Shown piece by piece: positions 18,046-27,439 of a stretch of 64,000 nucleotides of DNA. A program made the translations under genes and the position numbers. Below the pieces are notes generated by a model that worked only from the letters and a program-made list of their open reading frames with translations, was not told the DNA's origin and ran no database searches. Each line of letters starts with the position of its first letter. Within the stretch, counting starts at the first letter, position 1. Source of the stretch: JARBAU01 sp040414675 (GTDB taxonomy: Archaea; Thermoproteota; Nitrososphaeria; Nitrososphaerales; Nitrososphaeraceae); the NCBI GenBank assembly GCA_040414675.1, contig JBEDUN010000039.1:104956-168955 (forward strand), read 5' to 3'.

Positions 18046-18629
18046 TTCACTATTCCACTCAATTATAAGGTTTATCCGAAAATCGTACTTCTGATACATT
18101 ATTGCAGATCAAATATTTTGCTAGACTTTTGTTCGTAGACATAGAATTGTGAGTAATTATTTTCCTCGTGTCTTCTCAACAATATGGGTTTATCACGACA
18201 TTTGTATTTATCAGTATATACAGACAAGTATTGGCATTGGCAAGATTGAAAGGTATATTAGAAAAGAATCTAATATTAACCTGATTTGTTATGTTACAGG
18301 TTGCAAAGTAGTACTGAATATTTGATAGCTATGAAGCAATTTCCAAAAGGAAATATATAAGTAAATTTGAAGCTCTAGTTAATTAAAAAGAGATAATCAT
18401 TTATTATTTGATTTTATTATACCCTCATCTCAACAAGACGAGAATAATCGAGGTTCCATCTCCACGCTTTTTTTATTCTGATAGACATAATATAGTTTAG
18501 TATTACGAGGTCGGGCAGATATCAAAAATGTTTCTTAATAATTGAATTAATTAGCTACATTCATTTTTGCTAATTGTAGTTGTTGACTTTATGTCGGGAT
18601 TCAGCTAACCCAGATTTAACGATTCAGCC
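18046..18629. other. Intergenic stretch, nothing recognised
   Basis: AT-rich DNA between the broken cation-efflux gene and a secreted-protein gene. I see no open frame with family features, no tRNA and no strong hairpin. Confidence 0.4.
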
Positions 18630-19157
18630 TTAAGGCTGAATTGTTTGTCCAAGATTGAGCTTTACGTTAAGAGGATTCGAGAAGTTTGCTGTCTTTGAAG
18701 AATCAGTAAACATCACAGAGGCAGTTATATTCTTGATTTTGCTATCAGTCAGCGTAGTTGCGAGCTGTGCCTTGCCACCGGTGGCATTGATTTTCAAGCC
18801 TCCGGGAAATGAAGTTGTCTTTAGGAGTGTTCCATTATGCGCAAAGACTTTCATCATCGCATTTTGCGCCATATTTATTGTACTAGCTGACGGCATTACC
18901 GAATACAATACTATCACCTTAACTTGATGTGACTTGCTATTGTTGGTAAGCGGAACAAAATGGGCATAATTCAACTTTATTGATATTGGTTTTGCCTGGC
19001 CGACCGCATAAGCTACACTACTACCAGAATTCATGTTATCAAATTTAGTCAAATATGGCAGCGGTACCGTTAATACTAAAGATAAGAGTGTCAGAGCTGC
19101 GATTAGTTTGACAATTCCAAGTCTTCCATTATTCCTTACTCCAGCATGTAGATCCAT
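18630..19157 (-). CDS. Secreted or membrane-anchored hypothetical protein
   Basis: A 175-residue protein with an N-terminal signal segment (about residues 19-37, IVKLIAALTLLSLVLTVPL). An exported domain rich in Thr, Ser, Asn and Lys follows, predicted to be mainly beta strands. No cysteine pairs or catalytic motifs are evident. It resembles the small exported proteins that are common in soil Nitrososphaeria, but I cannot assign a function. It stands alone. Confidence 0.6.
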   Translation of the reverse strand: MDLHAGVRNNGRLGIVKLIAALTLLSLVLTVPLPYLTKFDNMNSGSSVAYAVGQAKPISIKLNYAHFVPLTNNSKSHQVKVIVLYSVMPSASTINMAQNAMMKVFAHNGTLLKTTSFPGGLKINATGGKAQLATTLTDSKIKNITASVMFTDSSKTANFSNPLNVKLNLGQTIQP

Positions 19158-19558
19158 CCTTATTGTTAGATGATCCAGAAATATATTAAATTAGCTGATG
19201 CCAACACTCAAAGCTATTTCATACAACGATGGTCTTCAAACTACATATTGCCAATTAAATAGCTCTTAAAGCGTTAAACGAGTCGACAAATCTGATTTAT
19301 TTTTCAGTCTAAGTTTAATCTGAAGCATGCTGAAATTGAGAAAAGTCCCTTAATTCTCATTCTCCCAAACAAACATTAGATTATTTTAATAATCCAACTT
19401 CCCATTAAGAACTTTCTAAGTAGTCCTTAAGCATTTACAGGAATTTCCAAAAGAGAACATTTATTCATAGATTTCATAGATTATCGAATAGAATACAAAG
19501 ATTTCATACTGCTTACATATTATGAAATCACTCGTAGCTTTAAGCGCGAGGCCAGAGA
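19158..19558. other. Intergenic stretch, nothing recognised
   Basis: AT-rich divergent region between two secreted-protein genes. It probably contains both promoters; no other feature is visible. Confidence 0.35.
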
Positions 19559-20644
19559 TTGTCAAATAAGTGTTTTTTACAGTATTTGTGTATGATAGCA
19601 ATTTTTCTATCAGTTTACTTTTCCTTTGTTGTCGTACCAGACCTAAACGGAATGAAAGGTGTCAAATCTAGTGTATATGATACGAATTCCAATCATGCCA
19701 GTCTAGTCAATGTAACTAAAATATCGCATGGCATATATTATCCCTCTATAGGTCAACTCTTCTACGCAGTACACTATTTACCATCATACATAAGTCCCAT
19801 GATGCTTGATAGTAATCTACAAGAATTTTATGATAAATTCGGAATTCTAAAAATATATCCTACAAGCCACAAAGGCGAAGAATGGTATATGAATATGACC
19901 GCGCCCAACAGTGACGCACGATTCGACATTGCCCATGATGAACGGTTTGATAAGAAGTCAATCCTGATAGATAATGGCGATGGATCATGGAAGGAACGAT
20001 CGCCTCAAGTTAGGTTAGAGGTACTCACGTCTGATGGCTACAATGAAAGCAAGATTGCTACCTTTAATCAGACGGAATTGTCATCTAAGGGGTATATGCA
20101 ATCACCTAGGGACTGGAAAAATGTAGAAATGACAGGGTTCGTAAAATATAACGAGGGCAAAAGGGAGAAGAATGATAACCCCGATCAATTTACATGGTAT
20201 GCTAGAGGCGGGGATCACGAAACCTCAGATAAGGGATGTGAAGGGTCTGCATATAAGGGACTACTCTCATATAATGGTGATAGCAGATTCGCAAAGGAAC
20301 AGTATTTTGTGAATTACGATTTTACAGATACAAAGGTAAATGTCACTTCTCCACTAAAAGGAAAATGGTTTGGATTTAAGTTTGTCGTGTATAATATTCA
20401 TTTAAAAAATGGCAGTACGGTCTCAAAAATGGAAAACTGGATTAATGAAAATGCTGACGGTTTGACTTGGAAAAAAGTGGATGAGAAAATAGACAATGGT
20501 GGATGGGGTACTAAAGGTCAGCATTGCATGGGTTCGTCTGATGAAATCATTACCTGGGGAGGGCCAATTGCTGTATTTAGGTGGGACAATGCAAAGGACG
20601 TAGACATAAAAGACTTTAGTGTCAGAGAGATTCAAAGCAAATGA
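19559..20644 (+). CDS. Secreted protein, paralogue of the gene at 21985-22968
   Basis: A 361-residue exported protein. A signal segment (about residues 9-28) is followed by an extracellular domain. The core shares an ordered set of motifs with the product of 21985-22968: IYPTxxxGxEWYxNMT, WKNVExTGxxK, WYARxGxH, CEGxA, GxWxGxKxVxYNI, WKKV, DNGGW and a final SVREI. This suggests a concanavalin/carbohydrate-binding-like beta-sandwich, which is inference. The start is TTG; an in-frame ATG 33 bases later would still leave a signal peptide. A dienelactone-hydrolase gene lies between the two paralogues. Confidence 0.65.
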   Translation: MSNKCFLQYLCMIAIFLSVYFSFVVVPDLNGMKGVKSSVYDTNSNHASLVNVTKISHGIYYPSIGQLFYAVHYLPSYISPMMLDSNLQEFYDKFGILKIYPTSHKGEEWYMNMTAPNSDARFDIAHDERFDKKSILIDNGDGSWKERSPQVRLEVLTSDGYNESKIATFNQTELSSKGYMQSPRDWKNVEMTGFVKYNEGKREKNDNPDQFTWYARGGDHETSDKGCEGSAYKGLLSYNGDSRFAKEQYFVNYDFTDTKVNVTSPLKGKWFGFKFVVYNIHLKNGSTVSKMENWINENADGLTWKKVDEKIDNGGWGTKGQHCMGSSDEIITWGGPIAVFRWDNAKDVDIKDFSVREIQSK

Positions 20645-20907
20645 AGTTTCACTAGTTATCCTCGAACTCATGCTAAAGCAGAAAAAACACCGACTTGATT
20701 TCAAATTAACATGTATAATCTATTGGCAACGATTTGGATATTTTGCTAGAGCATTTAGGATTTCTGAATTCTTTTAATCAATGGGCCAATGTTTGAATGT
20801 CTCATTGTAGATCTTCAATTCCATAACTGATGTCAGATCATTACAACATAATTTGTATGCGAAATTCACATACGAGAAAAGAACAAAAATTAAAGCATTG
20901 TTGGTAT

Positions 20908-21786
20908 TTATTGAGAAACATTTCTCTTAAGGAATGCCAGTGTTTTTTGCCAAGCCTCTGCAGTTTCTTTAGGAGCGTAATTCTGGTTAGAAGGATTTGC
21001 AAAAGCATGACCTAAACCTTTGTAGATAAGAATTTCGTTGCTTATCTTATCTGAATCCAGTGCCGCTTTAAATTTATTTATTAAAGGTAAGGGATTGGCT
21101 TGATCTTTATCTCCAAAGATTCCTAGCAATGGCCACTTAATCTTTGAAAGCTGCTGGGAGTCAGTAATCAAGGGTGTTCCATAATAAAGAATCGTAGCAA
21201 CGAGTGGATGATTCTGACTGTTTAACGCCAACTGCAATGATTGTCCACCACCAAAACACCATCCAATTGATGCAATTTTAGTGGAATCCACGAATGGAAG
21301 AGAGCTTAAATATTTCACGGCTGATTGCAAATTGTTTATTGCATTCAATTGATTATTTCGAACAGAAGTAGATAGTAATCTAGCTTGATCATTATTTGTA
21401 GCTATTTGACCTTTGAATAAATCTACAGCTAGCACTGCGTATCCTTGTTTTGAAAGTGTATTTGCCATATCTTTAATATAGCTATTTAAACCGCGATTTT
21501 CGTGAATCATAATTACTCCAGGAACTTTTTTGCTTGTGCTGCTAATCGAACTGGGGTAGACTAGATATCCAGAGGAGTTATCGAAATAGTTAATCATTTT
21601 CTTTATTACCAAACCCTGTGCACTGGATGCATTAGTAGAATTAGAGTACAATGCAGATATCGCGGCAGCGTTGGTCTGAGCTAAGGCTGAAGGTACTGTG
21701 TTAAAATTTCCGATTGTTGCACTGAGAAGCATACTTGCAAAGAAGACAAAGCAAAATGTAGAACAAATCTGGATAGATCTTGTCAT
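20908..21786 (-). CDS. Secreted dienelactone hydrolase-family protein
   Basis: Alpha/beta hydrolase of the dienelactone-hydrolase group with an N-terminal signal peptide (about residues 1-36, ending near ALAQ), 292 residues. The core shows VIMIHENRGLN, YAVLAVDLFKG, the nucleophile elbow GWCFGGGQ with Cys as nucleophile, the acid in LLGIFGDKDQ, and the base in GLGHAF. The Cys-Asp-His triad is therefore complete. These enzymes cleave lactones or esters; the natural substrate is unknown. Export would place it outside the membrane, next to two related secreted binding-like proteins. Confidence 0.85.
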   Translation of the reverse strand: MTRSIQICSTFCFVFFASMLLSATIGNFNTVPSALAQTNAAAISALYSNSTNASSAQGLVIKKMINYFDNSSGYLVYPSSISSTSKKVPGVIMIHENRGLNSYIKDMANTLSKQGYAVLAVDLFKGQIATNNDQARLLSTSVRNNQLNAINNLQSAVKYLSSLPFVDSTKIASIGWCFGGGQSLQLALNSQNHPLVATILYYGTPLITDSQQLSKIKWPLLGIFGDKDQANPLPLINKFKAALDSDKISNEILIYKGLGHAFANPSNQNYAPKETAEAWQKTLAFLKRNVSQ

Positions 21787-21984
21787 TACTTCCTAAATAC
21801 GATAATTACTATATAACATTATTTCTGACTCTACATATAGAATCAATCTAAAGATTAGACGAGTACTAGTGAAAATTAAATTGAAGGAATGTTCACTATC
21901 ACGATGGTGATTTTGAGTACTATTCGTAGATTAATTATTTGGGTCCATATTTATGAGGAGGAATAACGTCTACTTCATTATAGA

Positions 21985-22968
21985 TCAAAGCGGCTCGGGA
22001 GGTTTAATTTCCCTAACACTTAGATTTTTGAAATCCCAGATAATGTTATCTGTTCTGAAAGTTACAAAGTCTCCAGGATTTGTAATTATATAGTCTTTTG
22101 GCTTCCCACATCCGGCACTAAAAAAAGTAACGTCATCAGTGTTGGCGTACCAGCCTCCGTTGTCAACAAAGCCAGTTACTTTCTTCCAATGGTTAGTATT
22201 ATTCTCATCTATGTATGATTCCATTTTAACCGAGGTATCATTATCAATATTGTATATCACTACCTTCCAACCGATCCATCGGCCTAATAGAGGCTTTGTC
22301 ACCTGATTTAGTGCTCTTTCATCTGTGTACCCTCCCGTGAACCAAATGCTCTTTTTCCATCCAACACTTCCGTCAGTATGGATTCCGCCTATTAGTGCCG
22401 TACCTTCACATGGAGTTTCGCTATTATGTCTTCCACTTCTTGCATACCAAGCAATGTCGTTGAGCGTTTGGCTGTAATCTTGGTTTGCAGAATTGGTCTT
22501 ATTGTTGTCGCTACTGTTCTTAGATGACTTTACTGATATTACTTTGGCATACCCTGTGATCTCAACATTCTTCCAAGGTTCCATGCCTGTAGGAGTCTCG
22601 ACATTCATTCTAACCTTTGGATTTGTTATTTGCCATGAACCATCTTTCTCTCTATTAATTGGAGCGTCGAATGTAAATGAAAGCAGGGTATCGTTCTTAG
22701 GATTAGTCATGTTAACATACCATTCTCTCCCTTGGGGTTTAGTGGGGTATATTTCCCTTATCCCAAATTTGTCGCTATTCGTATGTTTGCTATTAGTGTT
22801 GTTAGTTGTGTTATGAACAGTCGATGATTTTGAGTCCGCTGTTACGAATTGCAGATCAAATGGAGAAAACGGCTCAATATTTTTAAGCTGTAAGTGGTAT
22901 TGTAATGTTATTAGTACAACAAATGAAGTTATAAAAAAAGCTATTACACCCATAGATTTGAAAAGCAT
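21985..22968 (-). CDS. Secreted protein, paralogue of the gene at 19559-20644
   Basis: A 327-residue protein with an N-terminal hydrophobic signal or anchor (residues 8-25) and a Ser/Asn-rich linker (THNTTNNTNSKHTNSDK) before the shared domain. The motifs IYPTKPQGREWYVNMT, WKNVEITGYAK, WYARSGRH, CEGTALIGG, GRWIGWKVVIYNI, WKKV, DNGGWY and LSVREI match the paralogue in order. It also has two Cys (in CEGT and GCGKP) that could form a disulfide. Function unknown; polysaccharide binding or cleavage is possible but unproven. Confidence 0.65.
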   Translation of the reverse strand: MLFKSMGVIAFFITSFVVLITLQYHLQLKNIEPFSPFDLQFVTADSKSSTVHNTTNNTNSKHTNSDKFGIREIYPTKPQGREWYVNMTNPKNDTLLSFTFDAPINREKDGSWQITNPKVRMNVETPTGMEPWKNVEITGYAKVISVKSSKNSSDNNKTNSANQDYSQTLNDIAWYARSGRHNSETPCEGTALIGGIHTDGSVGWKKSIWFTGGYTDERALNQVTKPLLGRWIGWKVVIYNIDNDTSVKMESYIDENNTNHWKKVTGFVDNGGWYANTDDVTFFSAGCGKPKDYIITNPGDFVTFRTDNIIWDFKNLSVREIKPPEPL

Positions 22969-23269
22969 AAATCATATTATTGTTTAATTCTACCTAATAT
23001 AAAAATTCTTGAAGACTAGTTTATATGATTCGGAATTTATATATCAGATGGTATTCATATATCGTCGAATAAATAATACTGTGTAGACTATTTGAGATTC
23101 GCCAATTAACATGAGAGCAGAACTAGGAATAAGAAGGAGGAATTGAGACATTCAATACAGGTTCTTAGGATTATTACTACCTACGACAAAGTTCTAAATA
23201 CTGGTACACTATCAAGTTCTGAAGTGATTGGTATTAACTTTTCGGTGACAATCAGAGTCACGAATTGAA

Positions 23270-23743
23270 TCATACGTTGATGTCTGCATGTGAACTGTGT
23301 CTATGACTTTGATTAATTGTGTGCTTTGTAGAGCTATGATCGTGTGTATTATGAGTATTATGCCCATTTCCAGCGCTCGAATCGCCAGAATCACCACTTA
23401 TAAACACAGCATCATAACAAGTATCTATTTCTCCTTTACTCGGTTCTCCGTTTGCTCCCCCCGTATGACCAGTTTTCTTGATGCATTTAAAGAAATGCCC
23501 GACTTGATTGTCTAGCTGATCGTTTCCAGAATTCAATGCTACCAAAGGCACTGCCCCAGCATGATTTGAGTCTCCTGATGATTCTGTTTTAGCATTGGCA
23601 TATAAATATCCAAAATAAGAGTTGGGTAGGAACACATTTGCAGATCCAGCAGCAACTAACAACATCGATACCAAGAAAGAGACAATAACAAAAGTTACAG
23701 GAAATCCCATCGAATAGCCATGCTTATCTCCCATATAACACAT
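23270..23743 (-). CDS. Small secreted His-rich protein
   Basis: A 157-residue exported protein. The signal segment covers about residues 12-35. The mature part contains HFFKCIKKTGHTGG and EIDTCYDAVF, and then a low-complexity tail rich in Ser, Asn and His (GHNTHNTHDHSSTKHTI). The tail could bind metal ions (inference). The Cys-x(n)-CYD-x2-F pattern recurs in the product of 23987-24208, which lies close by on the other strand. Confidence 0.55.
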   Translation of the reverse strand: MCYMGDKHGYSMGFPVTFVIVSFLVSMLLVAAGSANVFLPNSYFGYLYANAKTESSGDSNHAGAVPLVALNSGNDQLDNQVGHFFKCIKKTGHTGGANGEPSKGEIDTCYDAVFISGDSGDSSAGNGHNTHNTHDHSSTKHTINQSHRHSSHADINV

Positions 23744-23986
23744 ATCTTAACATCGAATAAATTAAATGCTATTTAAGGTTAAGTTGACAAACAGTAGTAA
23801 AATGAAGTAGTAACAATGTTCTCTTGATATCTCAACTTAGTAGAATGCGACATCATATTAACAAATATTCGTATCAATCAATTGTGTAGATTCTCGGACC
23901 TGATATTTTTTAAGTAATAAAAATATCATATTAAGATCCGTATTTCTTATATGACAATTCGTGGTTTAGATTTTTGAATATTTGCC

Positions 23987-24208
23987 ATGGTTTTGGTCAA
24001 TAATAAAATGACAATCTTTACAATAGGGGCTTTCCTAATTGGATCTCTCATTCTTGCGTCCATATTTAGTTATCCAGCATTTGCATTGACTAGATATTTT
24101 AATTGTGTAATAAGGGAAGTAAATAAAAATGGAAAATTTACTCTTGATGATGCTAATATTTGCTACGACAAAGAATTCCCTCACAGCGGTAGTAATAGCG
24201 ATCGATAA
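23987..24208 (+). CDS. Small secreted protein with F-x-C ... C-Y-D motif
   Basis: A 73-residue protein with a signal peptide (about residues 8-33, ending after AFA) and a short mature part containing YFNCVIREVNKNGKF and DANICYDKEF. The two cysteines and the CYD-x2-F motif match the C-terminal domain of the divergent neighbour, so the pair probably belong to one family. Function unknown. ATG start. Confidence 0.5.
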   Translation: MVLVNNKMTIFTIGAFLIGSLILASIFSYPAFALTRYFNCVIREVNKNGKFTLDDANICYDKEFPHSGSNSDR

Positions 24209-24706
24209 TAGAAATACTCTAGCAAATACAAAACTTAGCACTAGTTATAGATCACTAGCGACCTCCTAAGATCTCTCTTCACAATATTAAAGAATGAGGA
24301 AGATGGTTCGAATAACGATACTAATATCAGCGTCTAAGTACAGAATTGAATGACCTTTCAATTTTGTGTATATGAATCTTGGTTCTTAGTTTACTATTTG
24401 ACTTGAGATATGATGTTGGAACAGCGTAATATTAATAAAATCTAAATTTTTTTATTGAAGACACGTTAGATCTCGAATGCTTGCAAGATTCAATGAACTA
24501 TATGTCTCTTTCTAGGTTAAAATCTGTTCATGATGGGAGATGTACAGATGATATCGATTCTGTAATTCGGGATAATAACTTGAATTGATTTCTCGAGGAT
24601 TCAATTAAGTTAATAGTAGAATACGAAGTTTCTAGATGCTGAATAAAAAAAGAAGCGGATAATAAGTGGATCAGCATAATTCAAACTGCGAAAAAGGGTA
24701 TAACCT
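24209..24706. other. Intergenic stretch, nothing recognised
   Basis: Nearly 500 bases of AT-rich DNA before the methyltransferase gene. I see no gene, tRNA or strong repeat here. Confidence 0.35.
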
Positions 24707-25558
24707 TTGATAAATTTAAACCAAATCTATAATGAAGATTGTTGTGTATTCATGGATAGGTTGAGCGCCCAGAAAGTTTTGATGGATGTCATCGTTACTT
24801 CTCCTCCATATAACATGAATAAAGAATATAGATCGTACCAAGATAACAGGAGTGAAGATGACTACTTGACTTGGTTAGAAAATGTATGTAAAAAAGTCAA
24901 AATAGGATTAAAAAAAGATGGGTCATTCTTTCTGAATATAGCTGGACGGCCATCTGACTCTGCGCTACCGTTTAAATTGGTCACAAGGCTCACTGATAAT
25001 TTAGGCTTTAAATTACAAAATACTATTCACTGGATAAAATCTATTTCGTTCGATTCTGAAGACGTTGGTAGAAAGAATGGAATCCATAATGATGAAAATG
25101 TATCGATAGGTCATTTTAAACCTATAGTTAGTGCAAGATATTTAAGCGATCTTCACGAGTATATTTTTCATTTTACTAAAACAGGGAAGGTAAAAATAGA
25201 TAAACTACAGGTTGGTGTGACATACCAAGATAAAACCAATATCGGCAGATGGAAAACAGCGACTAAGGATAAACGGGACAGGGGTAATGTATGGTTTATA
25301 CCTTATCCAACAATTCAACAATCTCGGCCCCATCCCGCAGTCTTTCCAGTTAAGTTACCTGAGCGTTGTATAGAATTGCACGGAACTAGGGAGAATATGC
25401 TTGTTTATGATCCCTTTATGGGAATAGGCAGTACTGCTCTAGCTTGCATTCATCTTAAGGTTAATTACATTGGTACTGAAATAGATCCCCAATATATTGC
25501 GATAGCCGATCAAAGAATTACTACCTACGTTCAAACTAATCATTCCGTGCAAAGATAA
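24707..25558 (+). CDS. Orphan site-specific DNA methyltransferase (N4-C or N6-A, beta class)
   Basis: A 283-residue DNA methylase. The catalytic motif IV comes first (VIVTSPPYNMNKEYR, TSPPY at residues 31-35), and the SAM-binding motif I comes near the end (YDPFMGIGSTALA, about residues 236-248), the beta-class order. S-P-P-Y is more usual for N4-cytosine than N6-adenine enzymes, but this is not decisive. IGTEIDPQYIAIADQRI is the usual end. No restriction endonuclease or specificity gene is adjacent, so it is an orphan methylase. The TTG start directly precedes a family-like N-terminus. Confidence 0.85.
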   Translation: MINLNQIYNEDCCVFMDRLSAQKVLMDVIVTSPPYNMNKEYRSYQDNRSEDDYLTWLENVCKKVKIGLKKDGSFFLNIAGRPSDSALPFKLVTRLTDNLGFKLQNTIHWIKSISFDSEDVGRKNGIHNDENVSIGHFKPIVSARYLSDLHEYIFHFTKTGKVKIDKLQVGVTYQDKTNIGRWKTATKDKRDRGNVWFIPYPTIQQSRPHPAVFPVKLPERCIELHGTRENMLVYDPFMGIGSTALACIHLKVNYIGTEIDPQYIAIADQRITTYVQTNHSVQR

Positions 25559-25695
25559 GTTAACCTCGACATGTCAAGTGGAATATTTAATTTACGAACG
25601 AAATTGATCATGAACTAGATGATAAAATAGATTCAGGTTTTAAATATCGATAAATAAAGATAGGGCTTGGAAAGTGGACAAACAAATACGCTTTC

Positions 25696-25741
25696 TAGAT
25701 CACGGTTGCATCGATACCATATCACTTTTAACAGTGATCTA
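25696..25741. repeat. 8-bp inverted repeat with 30-base loop
   Basis: TAGATCAC (25696-25703) and GTGATCTA (25734-25741) are perfect inverted repeats. The loop holds a smaller GGT...ACC pair around ATCGAT. The element lies in the 369-base gap before a secreted-protein gene and could be a leader structure or an operator. It may also be chance in AT-rich DNA. Confidence 0.4.
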
Positions 25742-25927
25742 AAAATCAGGAGGAATCAAGATATAAATAAATCATCTAGGGGAAAGACGTTATCACTTTA
25801 GTTTTATACCAGAAATATATTGAATGTTCATTCGTTCGAGTCATGATTCTTTGTAAGATATACGCAAGAATACTTCGAATCCAGGGCAAATTATATATGG
25901 TATTAAAAAATAAAAGTTAATAATACA

Positions 25928-26461
25928 ATGAAAACATCATTCATTCTTCTTTTTCCATCAATATTGTTGATTCTCTTTATGTCAATTGAACAAACTGGTT
26001 TGACGAATGTATATTCACAAGTAGCAAATAATAGTACAACTTCAGGTGGTGGTCTACTCGATCTTTTTAGAGGTGGCGTTAACGATTTGAATAATCAACT
26101 TGGATATTCAGTCACATTAGATGGCAACCAAATATTTCCGAACAACACTCTAAAGGATAAGATAGTAAAAGATTACGAACAGTCTACATATAATATTTCG
26201 AGCTTAAAATATAATCTCCTTGGGTATCAAATTACAGCGCATGATATAAAACTTCGAGTTAGTCCTTCAGCTATTGATTCAACAAAGACTAGAATTGACA
26301 TACCAACCATGTTGGCACGTAATGTCACAGTAACAGATGGCGTCAATCTAAAGTATGATAAAGTAGATCTGGGATCCTCTTGGGGAGTATATGATAGGAC
26401 TAGTGACAAAATTGTAGTTCATATTCCAATCGGATTAGCTTTGAAATATTTGCACTTATGA
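25928..26461 (+). CDS. Secreted hypothetical protein with LEA/WHy-like features
   Basis: A 177-residue protein with a clear signal peptide (residues 1-31). The mature part alternates beta-prone segments such as VNLKYDKVDLGSSWGVYD and IKLRVSPS-like stretches. It could be a WHy/LEA-14-like domain or a simple exported lipoprotein-like protein; I cannot decide. An AT-rich TATA-like stretch (TTATATAT, about 35 bases upstream) supports the ATG start. It stands alone. Confidence 0.5.
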   Translation: MKTSFILLFPSILLILFMSIEQTGLTNVYSQVANNSTTSGGGLLDLFRGGVNDLNNQLGYSVTLDGNQIFPNNTLKDKIVKDYEQSTYNISSLKYNLLGYQITAHDIKLRVSPSAIDSTKTRIDIPTMLARNVTVTDGVNLKYDKVDLGSSWGVYDRTSDKIVVHIPIGLALKYLHL

Positions 26462-26674
26462 CTGTATTTGACGTAAACTCATGATAAGATTGATGGATTA
26501 TTTGTGGATGAAGGCTTCATTAGTATTTGGGATAATCTGGTTACCCAAAGTGTTACTATAAGATAATATGCTGCCCCCTCACAGAATTATAGTATTTGAT
26601 AGCATCTGGTGTATGCAAATTTGATCATGATCTATTTACTATAGTAAAACTAGTTTTCTATATGTTCGAGACTG

Positions 26675-26702
26675 TCTTGACATAACAATTTTTATGTCAA
26701 GA
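26675..26702. repeat. 11-bp perfect inverted repeat, 6-base loop
   Basis: TCTTGACATAA (26675-26685) and TTATGTCAAGA (26692-26702) are perfectly complementary. A partial third copy, TTATGTCA, follows at about 26713. There is no T-tract after the stem, so a terminator is less likely than an operator or a hairpin RNA. It lies in a 500-base gap without a recognised gene (26462-26963). Confidence 0.6.
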
Positions 26703-26963
26703 TAATAAGATAGTTATGTCAGGAATCAAAATCTTGCCAATCCTCAGAGGGTATCGATCAAATGAATGATAAAGCTAGTGGCTTAGAGTAAAGTTAGACA
26801 CAGGAGACAAAATGAATACAATATATTTGTAGACATATACAAATATTATTAAGTAATTATGGAAAATTATGCGTTGGGACACTAATAAAAACTCAATGTT
26901 AACAGCAATATCGACTTCCACGATAGAATTCTTTTGAGTATATTATAGTATAAAAAGGGCATT

Positions 26964-27146
26964 TTGGTAGATATTCTTGAATTGGTAGGTCAGAGACAAG
27001 CTATTGGGATACTGGGCATGATTTTTGCGGTACTAGGGGGCATAGCCTGGTTTTTTCGTCAAAACATAGTAGCAATAATGTTATGGGGAGTAGCTGGCTT
27101 GATAATACTCAAATTGAACAAGCGAGCAAAGCCGAACCGGCGGTAA
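26964..27146 (+). CDS. Possible small membrane protein
   Basis: A 60-residue frame with a TTG start and two hydrophobic segments (about 12-30 and 35-48), ending in a basic tail KLNKRAKPNRR. The composition resembles a real membrane hairpin, but no family is recognised and the start is weak. Confidence 0.35.
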   Translation: MVDILELVGQRQAIGILGMIFAVLGGIAWFFRQNIVAIMLWGVAGLIILKLNKRAKPNRR

Positions 27147-27439
27147 TATACAATGTGAGACAGAAGTTGTACTCATTGAAGTTGTTTTGGGATACAATTG
27201 GCAGTTCTTTTTCTAGCGCTGTGGATATTGTGGCTTCATGTTTGCGAGAATAGTAATATATATAAGTTACTTGAGGATAAATTCTTATTTCGAGTCCCGT
27301 GAGGATAAGATATTTCTAGTCTTTTTTCTTAGTCGCCTCATTAACTTTTTTGTACTTGGCCAAATATATGGAGCATGGAATTTAGATTTAATCGTAGTAC
27401 CGAAGACAGCGTTAGATCATCGCCTAGCATCCTGCAACA

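Noticed and set aside
24290..24330. Possible tRNA T-arm (GGTTCGAAT) near 24305
   Set aside because: No matching acceptor, D or anticodon stems were found around it.
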